Shown here: piece after piece, positions 1 through 9,993 of the stretch
Layout: each line of letters begins with the position of its first letter
Position numbering within the stretch: position 1 is the stretch's first letter
DNA from: Gammaproteobacteria bacterium
GTDB taxonomy: Bacteria; Pseudomonadota; Gammaproteobacteria; Steroidobacterales; Steroidobacteraceae
Direction: 5' to 3'
Assembly (NCBI GenBank): GCA_003164785.1
Contig: PLUE01000017.1
Coordinates: forward strand, 1 to 64,000
DNA length: 64,000 bases
Notes under the pieces: generated by a model
Databases searched by the model: none
Seen by the model: only the letters and a program-made list of their open reading frames with translations
What the model was told of the DNA's origin: nothing
Made by a program: the position numbers and the translations under genes

Positions 1-155
1 CAAGGTAAGTCGGCATCGACATGGAGGTACCACGCGAGAAGTTGCTGGGTCGGCAGGGTTTTTTACGCCGGGTTGTATGCTGCCATGCGCGCCACAAAAA
101 TGCGATAGTACTGACACGTATCCGCGAAGAGTCGCCAGCGAAAGAGAGAGAGCAC

Positions 156-905
156 ATGGGGAGCATGAGTGGAAAAACAGCATTTATAACGGGCGCCGCG
201 GGCGGCATCGGGCGCGCCACGGCACATGCGCTTGCGTGCGAAGGCGTCTCTCTCATGCTCGTCGATCTCGATGCTGCCGGACTTGAAATCACGCGCGAAG
301 AAATCGCGCGCCACGGAAATGGCGTAGCGGTCTCCCGCACCGATATTGCCGATGCAAAAGCGGTTGAAGCCGCCGTGGACGAGACCGTCGCACGGTTCGG
401 CCGTCTCGATATGGCGCATAACAATGCGGGCCTCCTGGGACCCATCGTGGACCTGGTGAACTACCCTCTCGACAAGGCACGTACGCTCTTCGATGTAAAC
501 GTCCTCGGCCTATTGCACTGCTTACAGCCACAAATACGGCACATGCTCCAAAGCGGTGGCGGCAGTATCGTCAACACGGCATCGGTATCGGGCGTGCACG
601 CCGTTCCGAATATCAGCGTTTATACCGCCATGAAGCACGCGGTAATCGGCCTCACCAAGGCGGCCGCGGCCGAATACAGCTCTCGCGGTATTCGCGTGAA
701 CTGTGTTTGTCCCGGTTTCGTGCTGACCAACATGACCAAAGGTCACTTCAACGCGGAAACCGAATCAATCCTCGTCGCGCAGCATCCCATCGGCCGTTTC
801 GCGCAGCCGGAGGAGATCGCCGAGGCCGTTGTGTGGCTGTTGAGCGATCGTGCCTCATTCTCGGCCGGCAGCGCGCTGTTCGTGGACGGCGGTCAGACAA
901 TCTGA
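156..905 (+). CDS. SDR family NAD(P)-dependent oxidoreductase
   Basis: This encodes a 249-residue classical short-chain dehydrogenase/reductase, probably a cytosolic alcohol or ketone oxidoreductase. The nucleotide-binding motif TGAAGGIG lies near residues 12-19, an NNAG motif follows, and the catalytic serine and YTAMK sequence sit in the second half. The C-terminus has the usual FVDGG ending. I chose ATG 156 because a purine-rich AAAGAGAGAGA stretch precedes it and the fold starts almost at once; an in-frame start further upstream would add about 45 residues with no SDR similarity. It converges on the leftward catabolic operon at 924. The substrate is unknown; a hydroxy or keto intermediate of the neighbouring ring-degradation pathway is inferred from context. 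Confidence 0.9.
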   Translation: MGSMSGKTAFITGAAGGIGRATAHALACEGVSLMLVDLDAAGLEITREEIARHGNGVAVSRTDIADAKAVEAAVDETVARFGRLDMAHNNAGLLGPIVDLVNYPLDKARTLFDVNVLGLLHCLQPQIRHMLQSGGGSIVNTASVSGVHAVPNISVYTAMKHAVIGLTKAAAAEYSSRGIRVNCVCPGFVLTNMTKGHFNAETESILVAQHPIGRFAQPEEIAEAVVWLLSDRASFSAGSALFVDGGQTI

Positions 906-923
906 TCTGAACGTCTTATCCTC

Positions 924-1802
924 TCAGAGCCGATACACCCGCTCGGCCGTTTGCGCAAACAGATTACTTGCTTCCTCTTGTGAATGCGCGCTCGCGATCT
1001 CTTCGAACACCGCCATCAGTTCGTCACCGTTTCCATAAGAAAGATCAATTGGGAAGTTGCTCCCGAACATACAGCGTTCAGCGCCGAAAAGCCGGATGCA
1101 CTCGTCGTAAAACTTGCGGAAGATGGAGGAGTCGTTGCGATGCACCACCATCCCCAGGCCCGACAGCTTGCAAAAGGCATTAGGCAGCGCCGCGAAGTCG
1201 GCCATCTCGGCCCGCCATTCATCGAAGTGCTGCTGGGTGGTGGCGCGCGGCCAACCCACATGCTCTAGTACCACCGTAAGCTCGGCGTGGCGCGCCAATC
1301 CATTTGCCGCTTTGCGAATAGCGCCGGTGCTCGCGACCGCGTCATAGACCAGCCTGCGGGATGACAGCATGTCGAACACCGCATCCGCATGATCCGATTC
1401 GTAGTCTAGGCCGCCGAGAAATCTCATCCCTCGATAGGCGGGGTTCGCCATCTCGCGATCGAGCGCGGCCTCGATCTCCGACAGCGGCAGCGTCGGATCC
1501 ATGGTGCCGATCAGTGCGTACGGACGCTCGGTGTGGCGAGCAATAGACTCGATCCAGGCCGATTCCGCTTCGAAGTCGTGGGGCGAGGTGAGCGCACTGA
1601 CGTGCACCCATTTCACGAGGTCGACAGACGACACCGACTTCAAATATTCTTGCCAAAGATAGCTCTGGGGAAAAGGCTTGCTCAGCCCCAACCCGAAGCT
1701 GTCGTCGCCCGGCTTCGGAAACTTATACCAAGGATGTTGCCGCGTATCCCAGAGATGCAGGTGGGAGTCGACGAAGCGCCGTCGGCTTGGGCTCACCGGC
1801 AC
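924..1802 (-). CDS. Amidohydrolase family 2 protein (lactonase-like metal hydrolase)
   Basis: This 292-residue protein starts with the metal-binding motif FVDSHLHLWD (residues about 10-19), typical of the amidohydrolase-2 TIM-barrel family. The family includes L-fuconolactonase, 2-pyrone-4,6-dicarboxylate lactonase and several decarboxylases. A later FGSNFPID segment resembles the C-terminal aspartate region of the family. It is the last gene of a leftward operon, 15 bases after the SDR. Because a Baeyer-Villiger monooxygenase lies two genes upstream, lactone hydrolysis is a reasonable inference. Decarboxylation or hydration of a later intermediate cannot be excluded. Confidence 0.85.
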   Translation of the reverse strand: MPVSPSRRRFVDSHLHLWDTRQHPWYKFPKPGDDSFGLGLSKPFPQSYLWQEYLKSVSSVDLVKWVHVSALTSPHDFEAESAWIESIARHTERPYALIGTMDPTLPLSEIEAALDREMANPAYRGMRFLGGLDYESDHADAVFDMLSSRRLVYDAVASTGAIRKAANGLARHAELTVVLEHVGWPRATTQQHFDEWRAEMADFAALPNAFCKLSGLGMVVHRNDSSIFRKFYDECIRLFGAERCMFGSNFPIDLSYGNGDELMAVFEEIASAHSQEEASNLFAQTAERVYRL

Positions 1803-1817
1803 GGTGGCGGGTCCGGG

Positions 1818-2672
1818 TCAACTGAGTACACGATCGATCTCGTAGGTAACCACATCGGTGGGGAGCTGCTTGGCGGCGAGCGTGGTTTCGAATGCGTCGG
1901 TAACGGACTCGAGCGACCATTCGTCTCGTTCCAACACCGGGGCGCGATTGGCAGGGTGACTCATGAGGCTGAGCTTCTTGCCCGCAATACGAATGACCTG
2001 GCCATTGATGTGTTTAGAGCGATCGGACAAGAGGTACAGCACGGGGGCGACGTTGGCCTCCGGCCGCGGCAGATGCGGCAAATGCTTGGCCATGGGCGTG
2101 AACGCCAGGGGAGAGACCGCATTGACACGAATGCCGCGGTCTTTCAATTCGCAAGACCAGCCGTAAGTAAATGACGACACCGCACCCTTGCTGGCGCCAT
2201 AGGAACTAAGCTTCGGCTGTCCCGTATGCGCGCCCGAAGTAACGTTGACGATGGAGCCGTGGCCTTGACGCAGCATGGGACCCACCGCCGCACGCGCGCA
2301 ATTGAAGGTGCCGATGACATTCACCTCCAAGAGCAGGCGCAGATGTTCCAGAGTCGCCTCTTCAAAGGGTTCGAGGAAGAATACCCCGGCGTTGTTCACC
2401 AATCCGGTGATCGCACCGAATTCTCTCAAGCACCGCTGCACCAGCGCCTCTGCCGCTTCCGGGTGGCGTATGTCCTGGGTCTCTGCTACGGCAACGCCAT
2501 TCGCCCGCCGAATCTCCGCGGCTATGTTCTCCGCCGCGTCCCGGTTGATGTCGTTGATGACTATCCTGGCGCCGAGCCCGGCGGCGGCTTTGGCATAAGC
2601 GGCACCCAGACCGCCGCCGGCGCCGGTAATCACGACGGACTGACCTTCAAGGTTCTCCACGATTGCCCTCAT
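1818..2672 (-). CDS. SDR family oxidoreductase
   Basis: This is a 284-residue short-chain dehydrogenase. TGAGGGLG near residues 16-23 binds the cofactor, NNAG follows, and the SYGASK segment holds the catalytic Tyr and Lys. It is about 30 residues longer than a minimal SDR, with a C-terminal tail after the substrate-binding region. The ATG at 2672 overlaps the TGA of the upstream BVMO (ATGA), so the two are translationally coupled. An upstream start at 3077 would lie wholly inside the BVMO and is rejected. The likely role is oxidation of the alcohol feeding the BVMO, or of the hydroxy acid left after lactone opening; this is inferred from coupling alone. Confidence 0.9.
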   Translation of the reverse strand: MRAIVENLEGQSVVITGAGGGLGAAYAKAAAGLGARIVINDINRDAAENIAAEIRRANGVAVAETQDIRHPEAAEALVQRCLREFGAITGLVNNAGVFFLEPFEEATLEHLRLLLEVNVIGTFNCARAAVGPMLRQGHGSIVNVTSGAHTGQPKLSSYGASKGAVSSFTYGWSCELKDRGIRVNAVSPLAFTPMAKHLPHLPRPEANVAPVLYLLSDRSKHINGQVIRIAGKKLSLMSHPANRAPVLERDEWSLESVTDAFETTLAAKQLPTDVVTYEIDRVLS

Positions 2673-4489
2673 GTCCCAAGGACCAGCCCTTCCATCTTGC
2701 CTGTGTTGCGCCATGCTTCCATGAGTTCTTTGAACGCGTAGAAGCCCGGGCCGTACACTTCGCCGAGATGCGAGCGGATGACCTTGCCGCCCTCGCCGTT
2801 GTAATAGCCCGGCGTGCATTCTCTGAGGAAGGCCTCGTTGGACACTTCGGTCTCGCGCATGGTCTTGACCCAGGCAGCTTGGGCCTCCTCTGTCGGTTCG
2901 ACGGTTTGTGCCCCCCGGTCCAGCGCTTCCTTGACGATGTACGCCATATGCCGAGCCTGATTGTCGTACATCACGGTGACGTTCACCGAGACCCCGCCCT
3001 GGATAAAGCCGGTCCACAGCTGATTGGGGAAGCCATGGGTCATAAAACCGTGCAGCGTCATGAAACCATCGGCCCAATGATCATAGAGCGAACGGCCGTC
3101 GCGACCCTCGACTCGCTCGATACCGATACGACGCTTCATTTCGGTGGTGATCTCGAAACCGCTCGCGTAGACGATGCAGTCCACGTCATACTGGACGCCA
3201 CCGGCGACGAAGCCATTTTCGTTGATACGTTCTACTCCCTGGCTGCTCGATACGTCGATCAGAGTGACATTCGGACGATTGAAGGTGGGCAAATAGTCGT
3301 CGTTGAAACACGGGCGTTTACACAAAAAGCGATAATATGGTTTGAGTTTCTCCGCCGTCTCCTTGTCCTTGACGATGCTATCGATACGTTCTCGCAGCCG
3401 CTCCATCACTTGGTAGTCTTCGCGCTCGCGCAGCGCCATGTACTCTTCCATCGAGAGCTTGGGGTTGCCGAGGCCGGCGATTCTCGCCTGCAGGTTGCGG
3501 TTGATCTCGGTCCAGCCGTCGCAGACCAAATCCGGCATTCCAGGATACAGTTGTTCGAACGTCGCGATGTGAAAGCTCTTCTGGCGTTCAGCCTGCCAAC
3601 CCTGCGCCAGCGTCTTCGCCCAGTCGAGATCGGTGGTGCGGTTGCCGCGATTGTCGATGGTCGATGGTGTGCGCTGCAGAACGTAGAGATGCTTTGAATA
3701 CTTGCCGAGAAAGGGGACGACTTGAACGGCGGTGGCGCCGGTGCCGATGATGGCAACACGCTTGTCGGCCAGTTTGTGCAGGCCGCCCGTGGTACACCCG
3801 CCGGTATAATCGTAATCCCAGCGCGAGGTGTGGAAACTGTGACCCTTGAAGTCGTTGATGCCGGGAATACCCGGCAGCTTCGGACGGTTGTAAGGACCTG
3901 AAGCCATCACCAGAAAGCGGGCACGGAGGTTATCGCCGCGATTCGTGGTCACTCGCCAACGATTGATCGACGCATCCCAAATCAGCGAGCGGGCAATTGT
4001 TCCGAACAGGGCTTTTTCATAGAGGCCGAAGTGACGGCCGATACGCTGACACTGCTCGAATATTTCGGCGCCGTAGGAGTAGCGGTGCGTCGTGAGGTAA
4101 CCGACTTCTTCGAGTAACGGCACGTAGCAATAGGACTCGATGTCGCACTGAACTCCTGGATAGCGATTCCAGTACCACGTACCGCCGAAATCCCCCGCCA
4201 TTTCGATGACGCGGATATTGTCGATACCAGCTTCCTTCATGCGAGCCGCCGTCAGCAGCCCGGCAAATCCGCCGCCAAGGATGGCGACATCGATGTCTTC
4301 CGCAATCGGCTTTCGTTCAATGGGCGGCGAATACGGATCGACTTCATAGAAGTCCGAAAAGTCGTCGGAGACCTCGACATATTGTCGTTCGCCTTCCGGC
4401 CGCCGGCGCTTGTCACGCTCCCGCGCATAGCGCTGTCTAAGGGCGTCCAGATCGACGTTATGAGGTGTCCGGGTCGGTTCGCAGTTCAT
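2669..4489 (-). CDS. Type I Baeyer-Villiger monooxygenase / flavin-containing monooxygenase
   Basis: This 606-residue flavoprotein should insert one oxygen atom next to a ketone carbonyl using FAD, NADPH and O2, giving an ester or lactone. The FAD Rossmann motif GGGFAG is at residues 72-77 and the NADPH motif GTGATA at 249-254. The BVMO fingerprint FxGxxxHxxxW(D) is intact (F214, G216, H220, W224, D225). The charged N-terminal extension of about 60 residues and overall length match the large-ketone group that includes cyclopentadecanone monooxygenase. It lies in an operon with lactonase-like genes, which fits ring-ketone cleavage. The 137-base gap upstream could hold an internal promoter. A paralogue lies at 20921-22735. 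Confidence 0.93.
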   Translation of the reverse strand: MNCEPTRTPHNVDLDALRQRYARERDKRRRPEGERQYVEVSDDFSDFYEVDPYSPPIERKPIAEDIDVAILGGGFAGLLTAARMKEAGIDNIRVIEMAGDFGGTWYWNRYPGVQCDIESYCYVPLLEEVGYLTTHRYSYGAEIFEQCQRIGRHFGLYEKALFGTIARSLIWDASINRWRVTTNRGDNLRARFLVMASGPYNRPKLPGIPGINDFKGHSFHTSRWDYDYTGGCTTGGLHKLADKRVAIIGTGATAVQVVPFLGKYSKHLYVLQRTPSTIDNRGNRTTDLDWAKTLAQGWQAERQKSFHIATFEQLYPGMPDLVCDGWTEINRNLQARIAGLGNPKLSMEEYMALREREDYQVMERLRERIDSIVKDKETAEKLKPYYRFLCKRPCFNDDYLPTFNRPNVTLIDVSSSQGVERINENGFVAGGVQYDVDCIVYASGFEITTEMKRRIGIERVEGRDGRSLYDHWADGFMTLHGFMTHGFPNQLWTGFIQGGVSVNVTVMYDNQARHMAYIVKEALDRGAQTVEPTEEAQAAWVKTMRETEVSNEAFLRECTPGYYNGEGGKVIRSHLGEVYGPGFYAFKELMEAWRNTGKMEGLVLGT

Positions 4490-4626
4490 TTCCCCCTCAT
4501 CTCCCGCTCGTGTTCAGCCTCGTCTGACTATAACGGCGGGGTACCGCGCGGATACGACAATGTCTTGATCGGATCCGACACGCCTGAGCCCACCAAATGG
4601 CGCCCCAGATGACAGCGAAATCGCCG

Positions 4627-5418
4627 CTAACGGGCAGACTTTGGGCCGCTACCGCTGGCGTCGTGCATGCGCAGCCACGCCAGGGACCGCAGCTTCGAAC
4701 CGCCATCCACTTCGAGCGAGAGGCCATTCAGGTATTGAGCAGCCGGCGACAGCAAAAAGAGCGCTGCGCTGGCAACGTCCTGCGCGACGCCTATACGCCC
4801 CATCGGATTCGCCTCCCAGGCCAGTCCGCCAGTGGCATTGACGTATTGCTCGGTACGCGGCGTGTAAATCCAGTCTGGCAGGATCGCATTGGCGCGGATG
4901 CCGCCCGGCCGCATGCCGGCCAGCGAGCGCATGTAGGCGTCCACGGCACTCTTGGCTACCGTATACCAAGGAACGCCGGCGCCATAGCGTGGCCCCTGCA
5001 CGGAGGACAGGTATACGGCCGCGCGGCTTCCCGCATCCGGCTGCTCCAGCCACACCTCGGTCGGCAGGCGGACGCAGTCGATGGCGGTCGTTACGCCGTC
5101 CATGAACTCCCGACCACTGAAACTCGGCGGCCCCGCGGCTGCGGCTAGGCAGCCCACGGGACCGAATGCCTCGGTGGTTTGCCGCCACGCTTCCACCACC
5201 GCACTGCGATTGGCCGCGTCTACCCCGATGGCACGCGCCTCTCCACCCGCCGCGGCAATCGCATCGGCCGTGCGCTTGGCAGCGGCTTCGACCAGGTCCC
5301 AGGCACTGACGCGCAGGCCAAGCTTGGCCGCCGTCAGCGCGATCGCTTCGCCGATCCCGCTTCCCGCACCGGTTACGACGATCGGTACACCTTCATTGAA
5401 GCCAAGAAAATTGAACAT
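4627..5418 (-). CDS. SDR family oxidoreductase (atypical NNAG region)
   Basis: This 263-residue SDR has the cofactor motif TGAGSGIG near residues 17-24 and a catalytic Ser with YTVAK. Where classical SDRs carry NNAG it reads AAAAG, so the residue that usually helps the proton relay is replaced. ATG 5418 is chosen because a GGGGG ribosome-binding sequence lies just upstream and the SMP-30 gene ends 11 bases away; a longer start would intrude into that gene. It belongs to the same leftward operon as the BVMO and thiolase. Substrate is unknown. The altered motif could mean reduced or changed activity. Confidence 0.87.
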   Translation of the reverse strand: MFNFLGFNEGVPIVVTGAGSGIGEAIALTAAKLGLRVSAWDLVEAAAKRTADAIAAAGGEARAIGVDAANRSAVVEAWRQTTEAFGPVGCLAAAAGPPSFSGREFMDGVTTAIDCVRLPTEVWLEQPDAGSRAAVYLSSVQGPRYGAGVPWYTVAKSAVDAYMRSLAGMRPGGIRANAILPDWIYTPRTEQYVNATGGLAWEANPMGRIGVAQDVASAALFLLSPAAQYLNGLSLEVDGGSKLRSLAWLRMHDASGSGPKSAR

Positions 5419-5429
5419 TCTGCCCCCTA

Positions 5430-6281
5430 TTAAAAGCCCGGTACGGCCACGTGCAATGCGTCGATCGACGCTCTCGCTCGACCAGCGTGGAAATCCGCGA
5501 GTGTTGTGTGCGCCATTGCGCAGAAAAGCGTGTCGTGATGTCGGCCGCCTAAAGCGACGGTTACCGCCCATCGACCGGGAACTTCGACGACATCCAGAAT
5601 CTCACCACCCTCCGCCACGCGTACGAACTCGCCGGCGAAGGGACAGGCGGCCCAGACCGCGCCGGAGACATCCATGCAGATACCGTCTGGAGCACGAGTG
5701 CCGAGGTCGGCAAACACCCGCCGATTAGCGAGCGAGCCGTCGCTTCGGATATCGAAAGCGGTCAATCGGCTGGCAAACGTTTCGGCCACGATCAGCGTTT
5801 GCGAGTCCTGACTGATCGCCATGCCGTTGGGGAAAAACAGGCCGTCCGCAACGGCGGTCACGCCACCGTCGGTGCTTACGAGCAACAGCGAACTGGGCTT
5901 CAGCGCGGACGCGTCTTCGTAACTGGCTTCGAAGCCAAACGAGCCAAGGTAGGCACGTCCCTTGGCGTCGACCACCATATCGTTGCTCGGACCCACACTT
6001 AAGGCGCTCGCGTTGGCATGAATGACAGGATGAGGTTCACCCAACTTCACGACCAGGTGATCCATCATCGAGACGACTAGAGGGCTGCCATCCGGGAGAA
6101 AACCGATTCCGGACGGCTGGCCTGGGATGTATGCGCGCTCCCGCGGTTTACCATCGGTTCCGACGCTGCATACCTTGCGCGACAGAAAATCCGACCACCA
6201 CAATTCGTCTTCATGCCAACAAAGCCCCTCGCAGTAGCCGAGGTCAGAAACTAGGACCGCTTCCGTGGTTACTTTTTTCAA
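5430..6281 (-). CDS. SMP-30/gluconolactonase/LRE family protein
   Basis: This 283-residue six-bladed beta-propeller protein belongs to the SMP-30/gluconolactonase family (PF08450). The N-terminal GYCEGLCW segment supplies the glutamate that normally ligands the catalytic divalent metal, and repeated strand patterns continue through a late PDGICMD segment. Members hydrolyse lactones, and there is no signal peptide, so it should act in the cytosol. It sits between the nitronate monooxygenase-like gene (12-base gap) and an SDR (11-base gap). With a BVMO in the same run, opening of the BVMO-made lactone is the simplest reading, but that is inference. Confidence 0.87.
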   Translation of the reverse strand: MKKVTTEAVLVSDLGYCEGLCWHEDELWWSDFLSRKVCSVGTDGKPRERAYIPGQPSGIGFLPDGSPLVVSMMDHLVVKLGEPHPVIHANASALSVGPSNDMVVDAKGRAYLGSFGFEASYEDASALKPSSLLLVSTDGGVTAVADGLFFPNGMAISQDSQTLIVAETFASRLTAFDIRSDGSLANRRVFADLGTRAPDGICMDVSGAVWAACPFAGEFVRVAEGGEILDVVEVPGRWAVTVALGGRHHDTLFCAMAHTTLADFHAGRARASIDALHVAVPGF

Positions 6282-6293
6282 TTGCCTCGCCCC

Positions 6294-7271
<978 letters not shown>

Positions 7272-8444
7272 TTACAGTGCCTCGATGATGGTGACGTTCG
7301 CGATCCCACCGCCTTCGCACATGGTTTGCAGTCCGTAGCGCTTGCCACGCGCACGCAGGGCATGGGCTAGGGTCGCGAGCAATTTGGTTCCGGAGGCTCC
7401 GAGCGGATGTCCTAACGCGATGGCGCCCCCATTGACGTTGAGGCGCGCTGGATCCGCGTGCAAAGCCTGCAACCAGGCCAGCGGCACCGAAGCAAAGGCC
7501 TCGTTGACCTCGTACAAATCAATGTCGTCCAGAGTCATGCCGGCGCGCTTGAGGGCGCGCTGCGTCGCGGAGATCGGTTCCTCGAGCATGACAACCGGGT
7601 CGCCGCCGGTGACCAAGAAAGTATGAATACGGGCAAGCGGAGTGAGATGATGAGTCTTCAATGCACGCCCGCTCACGATTAGAGCCGCGGAGGCGCCGTC
7701 ACAAATCTGGCTGGCATTCGCCGCCGAGATGACCCCACCCTCCTGGAGCAACTTCACGCTGCCGATCGACTCCAGCGAAGCATCGTAGCGAATCCCCTCG
7801 TCGTGAACATGGGGAACGATGCCCTCCGGGGTCGTTATCGGGACGGGCACGATCTCGTGCTCAAAGGCGCCGCCGAGCGTAGCCGCCGCGGCGCGCCGAT
7901 GACTTTCGAGCGCATAACCATCGAGCACGGCACGGTCCAAGCCGTATTTTTGCGCGATCATCTCCGCGCCCTTGAACTGGCTGAACTCCTCGACCCCGTA
8001 ACGTGCCTTGATGCGTGGACTGACGGGGCCCATGCCGAGGCCGGCCTTTTGATGCAGGGACATATTGCTGAACATGGGCACGCGCGTCATGCTCTCCGCA
8101 CCGGCCGCAATCACCACATCCTGGGTGCCCGACAACACCGCCTGCGCAGCGAACTGCACCGCCTGTTGCGAGCTACCGCATTGGCGATCAATGGTTACCG
8201 CAGGCACACTTTGCGGCAGTTTCGACGCCAGTACCGCATTGCGTGCGAAGGCAAACGCCTGCTCGCCGCCCTGGGTGACACAACCCAAGATCACGTCCTC
8301 GACACTGTCGGGATCGATGCCCGTGCGATCAAGCAAGGAATTCAGCACCTCTCCAGCCAGATCGGCGGGGTGCCAGCCCGCGAGCTTGCCGTTCCGGCGT
8401 CCTCCGGCGGTGCGCACCGCATCTACGATATAAGCCTCAGCCAT
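7272..8444 (-). CDS. Acetyl-CoA C-acyltransferase (thiolase)
   Basis: This 390-residue thiolase should cleave 3-ketoacyl-CoA with CoA to release acetyl-CoA or a shortened acyl-CoA. All catalytic residues are visible: the nucleophile Cys89 in DRQCGSS, His346 in GHPLGASG and Cys376 in the C-terminal CEGGG. I chose ATG 8444, four bases after the crotonase stop codon; the 41 extra residues of a longer frame overlap that gene and are unlike thiolases. It provides the last beta-oxidation step for the ring-cleavage operon, while a second thiolase at 55339 belongs to a separate operon. Confidence 0.93.
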   Translation of the reverse strand: MAEAYIVDAVRTAGGRRNGKLAGWHPADLAGEVLNSLLDRTGIDPDSVEDVILGCVTQGGEQAFAFARNAVLASKLPQSVPAVTIDRQCGSSQQAVQFAAQAVLSGTQDVVIAAGAESMTRVPMFSNMSLHQKAGLGMGPVSPRIKARYGVEEFSQFKGAEMIAQKYGLDRAVLDGYALESHRRAAAATLGGAFEHEIVPVPITTPEGIVPHVHDEGIRYDASLESIGSVKLLQEGGVISAANASQICDGASAALIVSGRALKTHHLTPLARIHTFLVTGGDPVVMLEEPISATQRALKRAGMTLDDIDLYEVNEAFASVPLAWLQALHADPARLNVNGGAIALGHPLGASGTKLLATLAHALRARGKRYGLQTMCEGGGIANVTIIEAL

Positions 8445-8448
8445 GGTT

Positions 8449-9237
8449 TCAAATCCTCGAATAGTCCGGCTTGCGTTTGCCGAGGAAGGCTGCGATGCCT
8501 TCGGCGCCTTCGGCATTCGCTCCCGCGGCAGTAATCGTTCGAGCTTCGCGCTCCAACTGAGTTTCAATGCTCACGCCGAAGCTGTCGAGCAGCAGCGAGC
8601 GCGACTTACCGAGTGCCTGAGTCGGCGACTCCGCCAAACGCGCCGCCAAGGTCGTCCCCTCCAGGGTCAGCGCGCCGTCGCTGACCACGCGAGTCACGAG
8701 TCCCATGCTTGCCGCTTCCGCGGCGTCGATGCGACGATTGGAGAGAATCATTTCTTGGGCCCGCCGCAACCCCAAGACGCGAGGTAGCAGCCACGTCAGC
8801 CCGCCGTCCGGCGTGAGACCAATGGCGGTATAGGCGCTGGTGAAATGAGCCGATTCCGCGGCCAGCACGATGTCGCCCAACAGTGCGAGACTAAGCCCCG
8901 CACCTGCCGCGGGACCATTGATCAGGGTCAGCAAAGGCTTTTGCATGCGCGCCAGTCGGGTGACCGCCATATGCAAGAAGCCTGTGAGTTCGCTCAAAAC
9001 GCCTTGCACCTTCGGTCCTGCGCTGTTGAGCAGGGCCAGATCGCCCCCCACGCAGAAGGCGCGGCCGGCGCCGGTGAGTACCACGCAGCGAACGGCGGGA
9101 TCCGTGTCGCAGCGGATTGCCGCCTCGAATAAGGCTTGGGCAAGGCTCATGTCGATGGCATTACCCTTGGTCGGCCGATTGAGCGTGATACGGGCGATCG
9201 ACTTCGAGAACTCGAATAGGATGGGTTCATCGGTCAT
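8449..9237 (-). CDS. Enoyl-CoA hydratase/isomerase family protein lacking the crotonase glutamates
   Basis: This is a crotonase-fold protein of about 262 residues. The oxyanion-hole segments GAGRAFCVGGD and GPAAGAG are present. However, neither position equivalent to rat crotonase Glu144 and Glu164 is acidic (Ser and Tyr by alignment in the head). An aspartate is kept in LTPDGG, as in the PaaG-type ring-acyl-CoA isomerases. It is therefore more likely an isomerase or a C-C bond enzyme than a simple hydratase. ATG 9237 has AGGG upstream; ATG 9264 would add nine residues. It is the first gene of the leftward operon, divergent from tetR. Confidence 0.85.
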   Translation of the reverse strand: MTDEPILFEFSKSIARITLNRPTKGNAIDMSLAQALFEAAIRCDTDPAVRCVVLTGAGRAFCVGGDLALLNSAGPKVQGVLSELTGFLHMAVTRLARMQKPLLTLINGPAAGAGLSLALLGDIVLAAESAHFTSAYTAIGLTPDGGLTWLLPRVLGLRRAQEMILSNRRIDAAEAASMGLVTRVVSDGALTLEGTTLAARLAESPTQALGKSRSLLLDSFGVSIETQLEREARTITAAGANAEGAEGIAAFLGKRKPDYSRI

Positions 9238-9267
9238 GGGTCGCCCTGTAGGAGCACTGAACATTAT

Positions 9268-9299
9268 CTACCGGTTAGAATATCATGTACTGGCGAGTA
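9268..9299. promoter_or_regulatory. Pair of putative TetR operators
   Basis: The space between the divergent crotonase and tetR genes holds two related sites. CTACCGGTTAG (9268-9278) and TACTGGCGAGTA (9288-9299) are each near-palindromic and share TACYGGNNAG. They are about 19 bases apart, close to two helical turns. That suits cooperative binding by the TetR-family protein encoded at 9385 and control of both directions. Binding is inferred from position and symmetry only. Confidence 0.4.
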
Positions 9300-9384
9300 G
9301 ATTGATCCCCGGGGAAAGACGGGTCAAGTGGCTCGTTCGATTTTTGTGTCGCCGTCACATAGGAAGTTGGAGCGCGTCAGTGCC

Positions 9385-9993
9385 ATGAATTCGCCGTTTC
9401 GAAACAAGTTGCAACGAGAAAGCGAGCGCCTCGAAAAGCGGGAAGCCCTGCTGCTCGCGGCAGTTCGAATGTTCAATACCAAGGGCTTCTTTGCGACCTC
9501 GCTCGACGACGTCGCTGCGAGCTTGAAAGTCAGCAAGCCATTGATTTATCACTATCTCGGCAACAAGGATCAGGTGCTGCTGGAATGCGTGACGCGTGGC
9601 TTGGAAGAATTGCGCCGCGCGGTGCAAGACGCTCGGCTCATCAAAGGAGACGGCCTCGGCCGGCTGCGAATTTTCCTGCAGAAATATGCCGAAATCATCA
9701 TGGAAGACTTTGGGCGCTGTGTGATTCGCACCGCTGACGAGGCGCTCTCGAAGGAAAGCGCACTTCGTTTCAGGCAGCTGAAAAAGGAAATCGATACGGA
9801 AATGCGCACCCTCATCAGGGCCGGCATCAAAGACAAGTCGATCGCGCGGGGGGATGTCAAAATGATTGCGTTCACCCTGGCGGGCGCGCTCAATTGGCCT
9901 GCCCGCTGGCACAATCCCAATGGAAAGGATAGCGCCAGGGTGATCGCCGCGGACATGGTGGACATTCTCACGAAGGGTCTCGCCGCACGCTAG
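9385..9993 (+). CDS. TetR/AcrR family transcriptional regulator
   Basis: This 202-residue regulator has a TetR-type helix-turn-helix at the N-terminus: the GFFATSLDDVA helix is followed by the recognition region SKPLIYHYLGNKDQVL at about residues 45-60. An all-helical ligand-binding domain follows and ends in a segment resembling the catabolic TetR C-terminal family. ATG 9385 is preferred (GGAG about 12 bases upstream); GTG 9328 would add 19 residues. It is divergent from the crotonase-thiolase-BVMO operon and followed by acyl-CoA dehydrogenase genes. The expected role is ligand-relieved repression, probably by an acyl-CoA intermediate as in KstR or FadR-type TetR proteins; this is inference. 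Confidence 0.88.
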   Translation: MNSPFRNKLQRESERLEKREALLLAAVRMFNTKGFFATSLDDVAASLKVSKPLIYHYLGNKDQVLLECVTRGLEELRRAVQDARLIKGDGLGRLRIFLQKYAEIIMEDFGRCVIRTADEALSKESALRFRQLKKEIDTEMRTLIRAGIKDKSIARGDVKMIAFTLAGALNWPARWHNPNGKDSARVIAADMVDILTKGLAAR

